This document shows positions 23,235-35,003 of a DNA stretch of 64,000 nucleotides, piece after piece. Source of the DNA: Favolaschia claudopus (Eukaryota > Basidiomycota > Agaricomycetes > Agaricales > Mycenaceae). The translations under genes and the position numbers were made by a program. The notes below the pieces were generated by a model. The model was not told the DNA's origin, searched no databases, and saw only the letters and a list, made by a program, of their open reading frames with translations. The stretch covers positions 496,001 through 560,000 of the forward strand of contig JAWWNJ010000027.1 of assembly GCA_037176885.1 (NCBI GenBank), written 5' to 3'. The stretch's first letter is position 1. Each line of letters starts with the position of its first letter.

Positions 23235-24552
23235 TAGTCTCTTATAAACAGACAATATAAACAAAAATTTCCTCGTGCCTGCGGTTGTTATATATTAGTC
23301 TGTCGCTTCCCACGCTGCGTTGACGGGAGGGTCCTCTTATTATGTAATCTCAAATTTCTCGGGTTCACTTGAACCATTTTTGACGCGTCTTTGCGCGTCT
23401 TCCGGACACCATCCTTGTAAGACTCATCAATGGAGCATTTTGATAACTTGACGTGAGTCGAGAGCTGTCGAAATGGGTGAGTTCCAGTCTCATACGTTGG
23501 CCGGCGGCCAAAGCCGGCCAACCTCACAGTGTCTCGCATTTGGACTACCCACGGAAATCCCAAAGGGTATGACTGTCGGGGAGTGTAAAGAAATAGTTTT
23601 TAATGCATCTTACCACCAAAATCTTGGGAAAATGACCAACCATGCAGTAGAAAGCGCCAGGAAGCATCGTGAGAACAAACTGCCAAACTGAATGATGGGG
23701 AAGCTTGCTTCCCCATTCATCGGTATAGGGCTCCGGAATGCAGATGCTTACAAATCTCCGTCCAGGTGGTTTGTAAGCACTGTCCTGGAGTCCTGGCCTG
23801 AGGCCTCGGACTTCGGGGAGCCGTCACTGTCACTGTCATGTGACTTCGGACTGCGCGCCGAATGTTTCCGCGCCTCAACTTTGGTTCAACTCTTGCTCAG
23901 CTCAAGTTCAATTGGCCTGTTTGAACCTCATGTGCTGTGATAAATATACTTATGTACAATACCCTACCAACACCTATATGTATACTCAATGGTTGCTTGC
24001 TCACTTGAAGAAAGAATTCAGTAAGCATCAACTTTGTAACAAGTCTCCTCAAGTTACAAGCACTTTGTCACCAGTACCGGGGCTCAGGGAATGCTTTGAG
24101 CAACTTCAAAAAAAATCACCAGACTTTGTGCTACTGCCAGTGTCTTGGATATACTTACCACTATCCAGTGAGTATAAGCTTCAGCTGTCAAAATCAATAA
24201 TCCAGAAAAAACAGGGCCGCTGAGTCACTCCAACCAGATTCATCAGGAGCAGAAGAGTTTTGAAGGTGAATATGAGGGCGATTACTGAGGCGGTTCTGAG
24301 GTTCATTAACTGAATAAGTTGGTTACGCAAATCGGGCGAAAACTGCTCGAGCCAGTAATGTTGCCCGAATGAATTTAGCAAGATTAGCTACTGTATATGT
24401 ATGGATGAATTGGACGTATTCAACTTAGGATATTGAATTCCCATTCGCACTGAAGCAAGCTTACCCTCCTATGTGGACCATTGTCCACATACCCAACATG
24501 TTTATATAATAAGGCGACCCTCCAGGACCGGCCCCGCGGGAACTTCTAGACT
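23235..24552. mobile_element. 1.3 kb insertion in X-Z, carrying repeat Y
   Basis: Flanked by AAGTACTTAC at 23225-23234 and 24553-24562. The uninterrupted X-Z copy at 40.8 kb has this junction region without the insert, so the empty state is documented. The insert carries repeat Y (23694-24503). Its ends (TAGTCTC.. and ..TAGACT) show only a five-base inverted match, so the element class is unknown. Confidence 0.7.
23694..24503 (+). repeat. Repeat Y, copy 3 (most complete)
   Basis: About 810 bases. It begins with a perfect hairpin GGGGAAGC-TT-GCTTCCCC-type palindrome and ends near CCCAACATG after the palindrome TATGTGGACCATTGTCCACATA-type hairpin. AAGCTTGCTTC occurs near both ends in opposite orientation. 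No protein recognised. Confidence 0.75.
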
Positions 24553-24571
24553 AAGTACTTACGCTCTCCAC

Positions 24572-24719
24572 CAAGAGGCGTCAGATCTCTGGATCTGGCC
24601 CACCGTGTTTGACGTCGGTTAGACCCCCCCCCCCCACCAAATATTTATGTTTGGTTGGTCATTGATGTCAAACACGTGAGTTGATGGGTGGGTCAGATCC
24701 AGAGATCTGACGCCTCTTG
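24572..24719. mobile_element. CAAGAGGCGTCAG hAT-like MITE
   Basis: A 148-base element with inverted ends CAAGAGGCGTCAGATCTC of at least 25 bases and a perfect 8-base duplication CTCTCCAC (24564-24571 and 24720-24727). The interior has a C run of about 12. It lies between repeats X and Z just right of the larger insertion. Confidence 0.9.
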
Positions 24720-24727
24720 CTCTCCAC

Positions 24728-25293
24728 ATTCACTTACGCAGCAAAATAAATTCGATGTGCTCACACCCTGCTCTCACCACTCTTTGGGGAGAATCTACTA
24801 GACCCACTTGATGATTCTGTATTCTCAGAATGTTGAAAAAGACTGCATATTTGGCGTAAACTCGCGTCAAAGCCAAGTTGAACATCCCGAAAAGGAAATC
24901 GGCGACTGTTTCTCCACCAAATGTACCCGGGACACCTTCTCTGCGTTCAAACGACTCATGCTAACATACAGGAGCTTGAACACGTTACTTGGCAGAGATG
25001 CCGCGCTAAATTCCGCCGAAAACTGAGGCTAACAGTTGAAAATACACAGAAATCTCAGTATATTCTCCTCATTTTGGCTCGTTTCAATTGGGTGAAGCTT
25101 TCAGACTAAGATACAAATACATTGACACGTATTACCGAGGTAGCAAAGCTTTTGGAACGACAATATAGCGCGACCAACGCGCCGCCGCCTACGAAAGTGC
25201 ATCACCCAGTTTGGAACAATCACCGAGCCATCATGTCACGCGACGGCATCTACGGCACCGCTCTGATGCGTGACGCCGAGCGTAAATATTTTG
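24728..25293 (+). repeat. Repeat Z, copy A
   Basis: Recurs reversed at about 40270-40835. The left part (ATTCACTTACGCAGC) shows where it joined repeat X before the insertions. It ends in CGTAAATATTTTGG next to a GGTA tract. Confidence 0.75.
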
Positions 25294-25313
25294 GTAGGTA
25301 GGTAGGTAGGTAG
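25292..25313 (+). repeat. (GGTA)n microsatellite
   Basis: About five GGTA units, followed by TACACGGCACGGTCC. Similar TTTACRCGGCACGRTCC strings follow at 47156 and, after a GGAA tract, at 47393, which hints at a repeat family whose end is a microsatellite. Confidence 0.7.
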
Positions 25314-26385
25314 TATTACACGGCACGGTCCGAATCACGAACGCCGGTTTCCGAGGGTTATCCCGGTGTAAAGCAAGTACTTAAATTACACCATCGCCCC
25401 CGGACCCTCCTCCGCTTCATGAGCCCCATGACGCCGACCCCACGAGTCTCCCCGTACCCAGCGGTAGAACCCACTTGTCGAAGAAGAGCGGAAAGAATGA
25501 AGCTTAAAACCAATGCTCAGTAGATCTTCAGAGATGACTATGTACTGTTGCAATGATGGGATGCGCGAGGATGAACCCATTGCCCCACTCTGTGGCTGCC
25601 TCTGTAAATGGAGGAAAGTTTTGAAGTTAACGAATAATCAGGCAAATTTAAAAATGAAGGGTAGGGCGGGCGGGAGAAGCAAAAGTGTCGTGAATGATGA
25701 GCTCTAGCGAGGTGAGAGAGGGTGAACGGGAAGTCGATGGTGGTGGTAGAAGAAGAGGAGAAGCTCGGATCAGGTCACATCAGATCGGCCCCTCTCTGCT
25801 GCATCACAAAACGGCACACTGTCTTCCCAGGCTCAGACAGTGTTTCTTTTTTGTTCATTGCTTCGTTCGTTTCGGCAATGGGACAGCCACATATATGTGG
25901 GTGTGGGGAACACACAGCGGCGATGAGCCTTCGCCGCTGGCGCCCAGATCGTGGGGTGATGGGATGCGCGAGGATGAACCCAAAAAGAGACGCCCAGACG
26001 ATGGGATCCCACAGGCCCACGGCTAACCCAAAACAGAAGGCGGCTTTGAATTGACTTGATTTGGGTCATGAAATTCGAAACAACTTGGTTGAGTGGAATA
26101 CGGGAGTGGCAAGATTGCGTTTTGGGACAAACAGCTTCGGAAATGCGCTGCCGTGATGGAGTCAAGAAGGAATCCTGTGTGTTATTGGATTTCGGTGTTA
26201 AACGTGTCTTGATGAAACTATCGAGACTCGAGAGTGATAAGCTGGGAGGAAGTAGTTGCCTTTAATTGGATACTATTCCATTTGAAAGAGGTTATGAATA
26301 GCAGTAGGGGATTGTTAGTTGAACTTGAGTAGAATCTGAAGTGTTCGCGCCGTAATCTTGAGTAATTGAATATAGAGGTACCATG
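25314..26385. other. No gene recognised; internal duplicate
   Basis: The string GATGGGATGCGCGAGGATGA occurs at about 25554 and 25957. Parts resemble 47270-47350 (TTTGGGTCRTGAAATTC). Probably old repeat DNA; no recognised protein. Confidence 0.4.
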
Positions 26386-26393
26386 ATTACGTC

Positions 26394-26666
26394 AGGCCCC
26401 CGGTCACTGCCTACTAGGTTTGTCACATTGAAAACCCGAATTTTGGCCTGATTTACTCTATTTTTCGGTACTGATGGCGCTCTGGCGGCTTCAAAAATCA
26501 CAATTTTTTTCTGATAATGCGCGCAAACGCTTAGTTTAGAGGAGCTGCGTCGCCCTATCTAGTCAAAACTTCGGTCAGATGGCTGGTTCGCGAAATAGAC
26601 CTCTCAGATTCGACCTTGTTTTACTCTATGGACGTGACGAACCTATATGTCAGTGACCGGGGGCCT
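26394..26666. mobile_element. AGGCCCCCGG MITE, copy 2
   Basis: A 273-base element with the same ends as 19299-19705 and its own perfect 8-base duplication ATTACGTC (26386-26393, 26667-26674). TTTACTCTA motifs recur inside. Different target duplications in the two copies show independent insertions. Confidence 0.9.
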
Positions 26667-26674
26667 ATTACGTC

Positions 26675-29600
26675 TCAGGCCCAATGGAAGATATGTGGAA
26701 TTTAAAAATGAAGAAGGTCCGAAGGTCGCGAAGGAAAAGCAAGCATGAACTTGATGAAGATCCAGGGAATCACGTTCCGTGAAGTCGAGGAAAATCTATG
26801 AGGTTGAGCTAGAATAGGAAGAACCCGTGAATTGGATGTATAGAGGAAGTATTGGAGTATTGAGTTGGAGCCCAATAGGTTGCGTCGACGGACCATGGCG
26901 TTCTTGAGGATTATGCCTTGAAAAAAAAAAAAGTACAATTGATTGAGGCAGCGCAATCAAATAGCCTCAATGTATGGATTTGACTTGAAGGACAGGTTCG
27001 ATAATGCGTAGCTATTAATCGGATATCAGTGAAATGCCTCTTAGAATGCCGACACAAGTTAATCGGGAAAACGATGTTCTCTTGTATATCGTGGTTTGAC
27101 GGCATAAAAACGATGTTGACGGCCGGGAAGAAACCATTCAATGTAGTGAGACAGTTGCTTGTGGCAGCTGCCAGAGGATGTGAAGTTGCGCGTCTATCAG
27201 GGACGCAGAATGGAACGCAAAACGGAGCAGTTTCGGTCACGGTAAGCCTTCGATTTTGAACCGGCTTCAGACAACTGTCGGTGGGTGGTAATCGTTAGGA
27301 GATTGCGAGTGCGCCGAGTGCGTGTAATGGTGAATGGTGTAGCTGTTAATGCTGAGTAGTCAAATTTTTGATGGCCAGGATTTGCGTTAAGAAATTGGTT
27401 GACTCTAATGGATAAGCCAGTTGAAGGTTGATAACTTGTAACGTGACAATGGCCGTGAACCAGCGTATGGAATTGAAATTTGAATGTCAGCGAGGTGCCG
27501 TGAGCATCAGATTCTGCAGTGACACGTGCACCGAGTGAGCTTGAATGTGAATTTTAGTGAATTGTAACAGTGAAATGGTTATCACCTGAGCTTGAAATAA
27601 GTATTTGATCGTTAGCGTCAGGCAGTGTGTGCGCGGAAGGCGCTTGAGTGTGAATGTAAGTCGCGGGTGACTGATGCTCTCCGGGGATTGGAAAGAGAAC
27701 CAGAGGCAAGCCTTTGAGGAATTATGGATTGAAGTGAATCAGCGCGAGATGTGGTATGGTTGAAAAGCAATGAGCAAATTGCGAAGGAGAAATGCGAAGC
27801 GACGGTATTGAGAGAGTAGAGAGGCCTTAAGGGACGCCCCAGGGAGCTATGTAAATGGAAATGCTTGACCAGGAAGGGGTATTTTATGTGAATGGCGGGG
27901 AAAAATTTGAGCCTTGAAAGAAATGAGATCACTTTAACCGTGGATGTGAGCATTGGAAGGCAACATTGAGCATAGATGCGAATGGAAAGTGTAGCCGGAC
28001 GAGATGTCGCTGAAGACATCGTCATAAAACGTGAGGTAATTCGTGAGATTGGAGATTACTGAGGCTAGACATCAGAATGACGCCGACTCTAGTGTGAAAG
28101 GTGAGAGATAAGTACGCGTGTGTGTGAATGGTTAGCCACTGGGCCGGGATGAGATCGTGCAACATGATGGAAAATCGGTGTGAGCTCGAGTGTGAAAATG
28201 AGAGTTTCATCGCTTTGGCATTGATGCAATAGTGCGAAACTTAGAGGGAATGAAGGTGTAGTTTCAATGGCAGAGATTGGGATGTATTAACCAGAAAGGT
28301 TGAAGGGCTAAATTCTCAGACTTGAATAGGAAGCTGAATTTCAACCGTAGATCTTGCTTTAAGACGCGAACTAAAATTGAAAACATACGAGAAGATGAAT
28401 GTGATTTCGCGAAGGCGACTCGGAGAACATCGCGAAATCAAAATCCCAAGAATTGTGGTGCGTAATCGAGATTGGACTGCGTGGACCTGCGAGTCTTGAA
28501 CATGAATGCGAGGGGTCGAGATAGAGGGCTTGAGTATGGATAGGGCGGAGAATGCAAATATGATTCGTGAATATTTCGAAGGATAGAGCGTGGATCATGA
28601 GGGAAACCGTGCGGTGATATTTGATCGTGAAAGACGATTTGCCAATTTTGACGGTAGGAGCGCGCTCAAGCACCGCGCGCCTGCCGCTTCGCCTCTAGCA
28701 CCTTGAAGCGGAGGGCTTGAGTAGCGAAGTGGGAATTGCAGAGTCGATCTGGAGATGTCGGTCGCCGCAAAAATGCGGGAGCTCACAGGAATAATACATG
28801 AACTGCGAATACGAACGCTCCGCTTGTGGGGGGTGCAGAAATATTGAACAAGCCGAACGTTGACGCGAGAATGCACGAATGCATAAATCATAACCGTGAA
28901 CGCTCGACTTGCGTGATGGAATGATACTATACCAGTCACGAACACCAACTTCAAACGGCTAGATTCGCTGGGGTGCAGAGATTCTTAAACTTGAACTGTA
29001 ATCCGGGAATGCGCAGATGCGTGAATCATCATTGTTAACGCTCGCCCCGCGGAAATGGAGATTCGGGAATAGTGAACGTCGGCTTGAAACGGCTGGACCC
29101 GCTGGAAGCAGAACTTGAGCGTGAACTTTGCGAATGTGTGGATGCCTGATTTGTGAGCGCCGTCGTTTGACCTATGGTAAAGTAGAAATTCGTGAATTAC
29201 GAGCGTCAGTTTCAAAAGGCTGGGCCTGCAGAAACGCAGGAATTTGTGGATCGTGAAATGTAAACATCAGCTTCAAACGGCTGGACCTGCGGGAGTGCAG
29301 GAATTCGTGAATATTGAACATCAGCTTCAAATGGCTGGACCCGCGGAAAGGCAGGAATTGGCGAATGTTGAACGTCAGCGTCAGGAGGCTGGACCTGCGA
29401 GAGTGCAGGAATTCGTGAATATTGAACATCAGCTTCAAATGGCTGGACCCGCGGAAATGCAGGAATTTGCGAATGTTGAACGTCAGCGTCAGGAGGCTGG
29501 ACCTGCGAGAGTGCAGGAATTCGTGAATATTAAACATCAGCTTCAATGGCTGGACGCGCGGGAATGCGGGAATTTGTGCATCTTGAACGTCAGCGTCACA

Positions 29601-30100
29601 AGGCTGGACCTGCGGGAACACAGGAATTCCATATAAGGTGAACGCGAATCTTCAGCTCAGCTAGACCCGCGGGAATGCAGGAGGTCGAGAATATCGTTAA
29701 GCGTGAGCAGGGATTCGTGAGGCGTGTCGAATATGTGAATTGTGGTGGTGGTGGTGAAGGCTACCCGAGGAGAAATGCAGGAATTTTCGAATTGTGAAAG
29801 TGAAGGATGTATTCATAAGGTTGCAGGGATTCATATGTGCGCCGAGGCAGCTGTATCAGCGTCAATCGGGTAGCAGAAACGTTCCAGTGAGTCGTGAAAT
29901 GAGAAATGGCGCCAGAGCGTCGCCAGCTTCAGAGATATGGCAGCAGATCCGGAGTGGAGGCCTCGAAGGCCTCGTCGAGGGGGGAGTGATATGTTTCGGA
30001 GGTGAGACATAGGTCAGGGGTACGAGTCGGGGATTTTGATTTCGCGATGTTCTCTTGTACCTTGTCAAGGGTTTCATACTAAAATGACAGAAAGAATTGC
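26675..30100. repeat. Strand-asymmetric degenerate tandem region
   Basis: Through about 3.4 kb the plus strand is rich in G and A, and GTGAAT, GCGAATG and TTGAA recur at short intervals. The minus strand is CT-rich and stays open in long Ser-rich frames with no recognised domain. The core at 29219-29660 is a clear 54-base minisatellite; outside it, similar blocks (GGCT..GA..CGC) recur at 28957 and 29091 at irregular spacing. I read the region as an old, diverged tandem array, not as genes. Confidence 0.5.
29219..29660. repeat. 54-base minisatellite
   Basis: Units starting GGCTGGAC occur at 29279, 29333, 29387, 29441, 29495, 29548 and 29602, with a first looser unit at 29219. Neighbouring units alternate between two types (CAGCTTCAAATGGCTGG and CAGCGTCAGGAGGCTGG), so the higher-order period is 108. 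The unit length is 18 codons and frames on both strands stay open, giving an 18-residue repeat such as QMAGPAERQELANVERQ. Confidence 0.9.
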
Positions 30101-31490
30101 TGGGCACTTGGATTAAGCGCTGGATTTAAAAATGTCGATAGTATGAACAATGTACCGCACTTATCTTTGATCAGCGACGATTAAGACCTTCAGCCGGGAG
30201 CAGAAATGCTGCATCACCGAACCGAAAGTCGAGAAATAGGTCGAAGTCGAGATAATCGATCAAGCGGGATGCATCCTTGAAGCAAGACTCCTTGAATGTA
30301 CTTAATTGCAACTTGAACAAAGTCTGCCATCTGAATTGCCGATTTTGCAGTTCTACCACATATTTCCCAGAGTTTCCAGAAGCCATTGGAGAGTCACGTA
30401 GGCTGAAATCATGGTGGGAAGAGAGGATGGTAGTCTGCCGCAAGCTCTCAGATCTCGGTGGAACAGAACGAGGGAACGTTCCAGGTGTCAAATCCCAATC
30501 AGTACTGAGGTGCATTTGCAAGCAGTTTGAGTGCATGAATCGACTGATCCTGAGTAATGATTCAGTCTCCGTGAAGCAGCCTGTGAGCATGCGCGAGAGA
30601 TTGTCGAGCCGGAAAATTTGACTTCATATGAATTCCGCATCATGAGTGAGTAGAGTCAATCACGGTGGATCCAAAGTTCTCACATCTAATGTGGCAGAAA
30701 TTCAAAGTCTTACACCCGGTCAAAACAAGTCGCGGTATGCATTCACTTTGCCGCATTGTACTTGCTTTTGGATGAACAAATCCATTGTCGGATGTCTCTT
30801 GTGAGTAGTCTTTGTGGGTAATCTTCGACACCGCATTGATTGATTTTACATTAACTGGCGATTGCACCTTCGATGCTGACCGCAGTTGAATGTGAGATGG
30901 TCAGCAGTGATGGTCAATACAACTCCTCGTTATCACATAGACACCGAATAAATCTGTGTGCTGGGAATACCGTTTAACGACTGAGTTGATCAAGCATGGT
31001 GTCAAAGAGAATGCAGCACTGCGATAGTTGAAGCTCAGATGTAATTGCATCATCGAGGAGAAACAGAGGAAGCGGCTCTGGCCCAAGAGCATGTACGCGG
31101 GAAGTCAGGCACAAGCGTCCACGCAGCGAATGAGAGTCCGCCATTACTGAACAGGGTAGCGGTAGTGTCCGAAGGAAAGAGAACCGGGAAGCAGCCTCAG
31201 TAGAAGAGTGCTCGGGTTGCATGTTATTGAGTGGGACACACATAATATCGCTGCTCATCTTGAAGTTTCTCCCGGAAGTTGCTGATATAATTATATAGTT
31301 CCACGTAATGATCCTGACTCAGCAGATTGGCGCAGGCAGGGGAACAGCGACGGCGGCGAGCAGGAGACACACAGACGCAGCATTGGAGTCGCGAGTATTG
31401 AAGGGTCACAGAAACACACCGCATGTTTCAAAGGCACCCAAATGAGGTAGCACGGACGAAAGATGGGCTGGATGCGGGGGCTCCATATTA
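30101..31490. other. No gene recognised
   Basis: Open frames up to 139 codons on the minus strand (30171-30590) and 114 on the plus strand overlap each other. None has a domain I recognise. Confidence 0.35.
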
Positions 31491-31792
31491 GTAACGGTCA
31501 GAGTAGCGTTTTGAGGTCGTTTATGAGGTCGTTTCTGCAAGTCGTTTATGGAGTCGTTTTTCAAAATTGTTGGAATCAGAAAATCGACAGAAACGTGGGA
31601 ATAAACGACTGGCAACTCATTTGGCAAGAGAAACGACCCATAAACGACTTCATAAACGCCTCCGGAGGAGTTTTTACATCGTTTCTCAAGTCGTTTATCA
31701 TTCTGATTCGTTTCTCCCACGCTTCGAGATTTGAGAAACGACTTACAGAAACGACCTCATAAACGACCTCAAAACGCTACTCTGACCGTTAC
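31491..31792. mobile_element. GTAACGGTCAGAG palindromic MITE
   Basis: A 302-base TA-flanked element with inverted ends of about 60 bases beginning GTAACGGTCAGAGTAGCG. The interior repeats GTCGTTT and AAACGAC more than ten times. The flanks also match TATT(A/G), so a 5-base duplication is possible. Only this copy is in the window. Confidence 0.85.
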
Positions 31793-33277
31793 TATTGGAT
31801 GACGTGTCTCATTGAAGTGGACTTCGAGCATCGACAGGACGCCATGCACCACGCAGAACAGCTTGAAGGTGCCAGAAGTGCGTACAGGAAGAGCATACAG
31901 TCAATTATCATTGAAACAGGTGGCTGATACAGGCCGCGAGAAGAATTGACAAGACAGTCGCGCGCTCAAATCGACGCTCGGAGGGGGAGTGGGGTACTCT
32001 AGTGCTCATGTAAATGCATCTAGGGCCACGTCCTCGAGGGTTTTGTCGGGTTTGAGGCCGTTCGATGAGGTCGAATTTTGAGACAGCGTCACCGGAATGG
32101 AGAAGTTGGAATAAGTATTTTTACTGTTGGGGAAGGGGGGGAGTCACGTCTTGCCAACTGCGTGGAGGTAACATTCCTGCGGATAAGATGGAAATGGTGC
32201 ATGACGACTGGATCCCATCGCAAAAACCCTTTTCAGCAAAGAAAACAGACGCTCGGAAAGGCCGACAACCAAGGGGGAACCGATCCGCGAAATCTACACT
32301 AAGGGTCGAAGTTTTTTTCTCAGCGAAATGGCGGACCCCCCACCCTTCTCAATTAGGGAATTCCTTTTTTGGTCAGCCATCAAATGGCTTTGCAGCCCTT
32401 GATTCAACGAATTTTGGCTTGGAAACCTTGCATTTATAATCCTACAGTACTCTGATGCACTTATCTGAGGTTCTACACCATGCTCGAGGTAAAGGAAAGG
32501 AAATCTTGCTTGCCCATCATTGATCACGCGGATGTTTACTGTATTTGGAAGTCCTTACCTCCTGCCGCTATTGAGCGACCTTTGGGCGGGAATGTGGTCA
32601 GATTGACTATTAAATCACTGTGAGTGAGATTCAAGAGCTTCTGGAGTCTCCTTCACGTCAAACACTGCTGCTGGTCAAGGCATTGCTATGTTGGGATTGC
32701 TCGATGCGCAATCAAATTTCCCGATAAAGGAATAATGTACCCCCCCCCCTCTAACTCAAGAACCACTGTGAGCCTCAATGTCAATGAAGTGGAATCTTAC
32801 TCAGATTTTGTTCTAGTTTCATATTTTGAGGTTTATTAACTATCTGAAATTCCAAAGCCCCTTGCCGACAACACTTTCCCAAGTGGCGTGTCATCAGTGG
32901 TGGGGTTGCACTCGGTTGGCACAAGAATGGTAACCGAATGTTCAGGGTACACCGTGGTTGAAATTCTAACCTCCGTCGAAAGGTGTGCACCCGGAGACCA
33001 GTGCGCGATTACCGGCACCGGCTCACCGCCAACGTTCATTGTCTTTGCCCTGTACTTATTGACCGGTCGGGTTAAATGTGTGCGTGATTGTGGCTATTGC
33101 CTTCTGGGCTCCCGGCTTCTGAATGACAGTCTCCCCAGACTTTTTTTGCGGAATTCCATGGCTGTTGAAAAATGTATTGCTGCACATCTAGAAATACGGG
33201 TGATATACATAGCGTGCAAAAGGAATTCTACTCAAGGCGCTGACTTGCTCGAGTCAAAAGACACCAGCGTGGTGCAC
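31793..33277. other. No gene recognised
   Basis: Short frames on both strands, no repeat partner, no recognised family. Confidence 0.4.
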
Positions 33278-34094
33278 TTACAACGGAGTTCCCCTCGTCG
33301 TCGGTGAACTTGATGTCACCAGCTTCCTCAAAATACCGCATCGGCTGCGGTAAGTTAGCAGCTCTGACAAGAGGTCGACAACCTCTTCATGGTCAGTACT
33401 GACTGAGATGGTGATGCCTCGCCCATTCGGTTTGTAGTAGGCCACACCGCGGTTGACAAGTGTTTGTATTTCGGCCTTATTAGGTATACTGTCATCCGGA
33501 AGCCCAAACGTGTTGCCCTGCGCATTTAAAAAAACTACAAGGAACAAGAAAGAAGCTTGTACACACATCCTCAACCAAACCAGCAGTCAAGAGAATTGAC
33601 ACCGTCAACCATGAATGTGGCATTGGAAGCTGGCTCATCGACTGTCTTGGAACGTGGCCGAGTGGACTTTGCAGACGCCTCTTGGACACTGAAGTCAGAG
33701 AGTCGAGATAACAAGCTGCTGCACAAAATATTACCTTGCTGGTCAATTTTCTGCTTTTCGGCCGCATTGCCCGCATCCCACCGAGCGACTCTCACTTTGC
33801 CTGGCTCAGCAAGGACGATCCTGAGCCAGACGTGGCCGCAGGCTCATGCTCAGCCTTTGCCTTATGCAGAATAGTCTAAGAGGTTACCGTGTCTTGGTCG
33901 GCTTCTGGATGCTGGCGTCTTTTGTGAATGCACCTTCGGCAGACATTCTCTTCGTTTTTTTGGGGGGCGAAGTCCTCACAATCGCATTCGTCGCCGTCAG
34001 AGTCCTCGGCTTGACAAGGGCGGGACTTTGGGTACAAGTGATGACGGGCATGGCCCTTGCCGAAAACGGCAGCTTTCTTCGTGTTTGTCCCCAA
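33278..34094 (-). pseudogene. Uncharacterised agaricomycete-family gene remnant
   Basis: Reading the minus strand, the remnant has KKAAVFGKGHARHHLYP, then an acidic Cys-rich part CDCEDFAPQKNEENVCRRC followed by HKRRQHPE, which looks like a small zinc-binding C-x-C..C-x2-C-x4-H motif. Next come ILHKAKAEHEPAA and VRVARWDAGNAAEKQK. After a possible intron follow GLPDDSIPNKAEIQTLV, GVAYYKPNGRG, DHEEVVDLLSELL and QPMRYFEEAGDIKFTDDEG. I recall a mushroom-forming-fungus family with this order and unknown function. Stops and frame changes near 33880, 33800 and 33350 make it a pseudogene. A related scrap is at 38306-38420. Confidence 0.45.
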
Positions 34095-35003
34095 TCAAAC
34101 TCCTTCTTTGCATGTCCCGTCGATTTCTGCCCTCCACAACCATGTTGGAGGGTAGAAAAGTCTCAAATAATGTTCTATAACATGGCTCTCCAATAATATG
34201 TGAGAAATTCTCCACCTGCTGAGTGATATGAGCCAATTGAGAACCGCGTGGAATACAGTGAGGATTTGACCTCCAGGAGAAAATATATAAAACACCTCCA
34301 AACCCTTCGAAAACTCAAGATCTACACTTTACATCCTTTGACTTTGCTCCAGACTCGAAATTGAACCAGAAATACGTGGATCTCGCTCGCTTGTGAGTCA
34401 TGTCACGGCCGTCACAACAGTCAACAACGGCGCATATCACTCGCTCCCCAGGCTGAACGGCGGCCCAAAATATTTCAACTCCGTGTGAGATGTGTTCAGT
34501 GTATGTCGATATATCATCAAGCCCCGAAGCTCGAAAATAAAAAATCTGGGACAGTACTTCTACAAAGGCAATAAATTGATAGATAGTCCTACTTTGGTTT
34601 CAGCGAATCCCTTGTGAAATGAAAAGTTATCAGCATTTTACTTTGATAATTGCATTGACCACCTCCTTATGATTGTTGCTGGTTCACTTATCCTGCTCAA
34701 ACCCTCAAGACATGTTGCTACTGAGTTTCCAAAGCTTTTTGAAGACTTGATAGAGCATACCAGCTGTATCCAAATTCTCCGGTGGGCGGTTTCGAGTGAT
34801 CACCGTAGAAATGTATCTCCTCCTTCAAATCTCTCCGAATCCTTTGACCACCGCGGACAAATCTGTTCAAAATCCACAACTAAACAAAGGTACTATGCCG
34901 GATTTTTTTGATTTGCCCTTATATATTGTGTGATGGTCGGGTTTTCCAATGACAAGGCAATTATCAGACCAAATCACATAAAATTCAAAAATCCGGCATC
35001 GTA
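34095..35003. other. No gene recognised
   Basis: Upstream side of the 33.3-34.1 kb remnant; no further coding match and no repeat partner. Confidence 0.4.

Noticed and set aside
24170..24503. Helitron 3' end at the TATGTGGAC hairpin
   Set aside because: A hairpin is present but no CTRR end or 5' TC boundary was found in any copy.
27618..28025. 135-codon Ser-rich minus-strand ORF as a gene
   Set aside because: Long frames here follow from the CT-rich strand of a degenerate tandem region; no protein family is evident.
29172..29636. 130- and 149-codon ORFs over the minisatellite as true genes
   Set aside because: A 54-base period makes frames on both strands stay open automatically; no start context or domain supports either.
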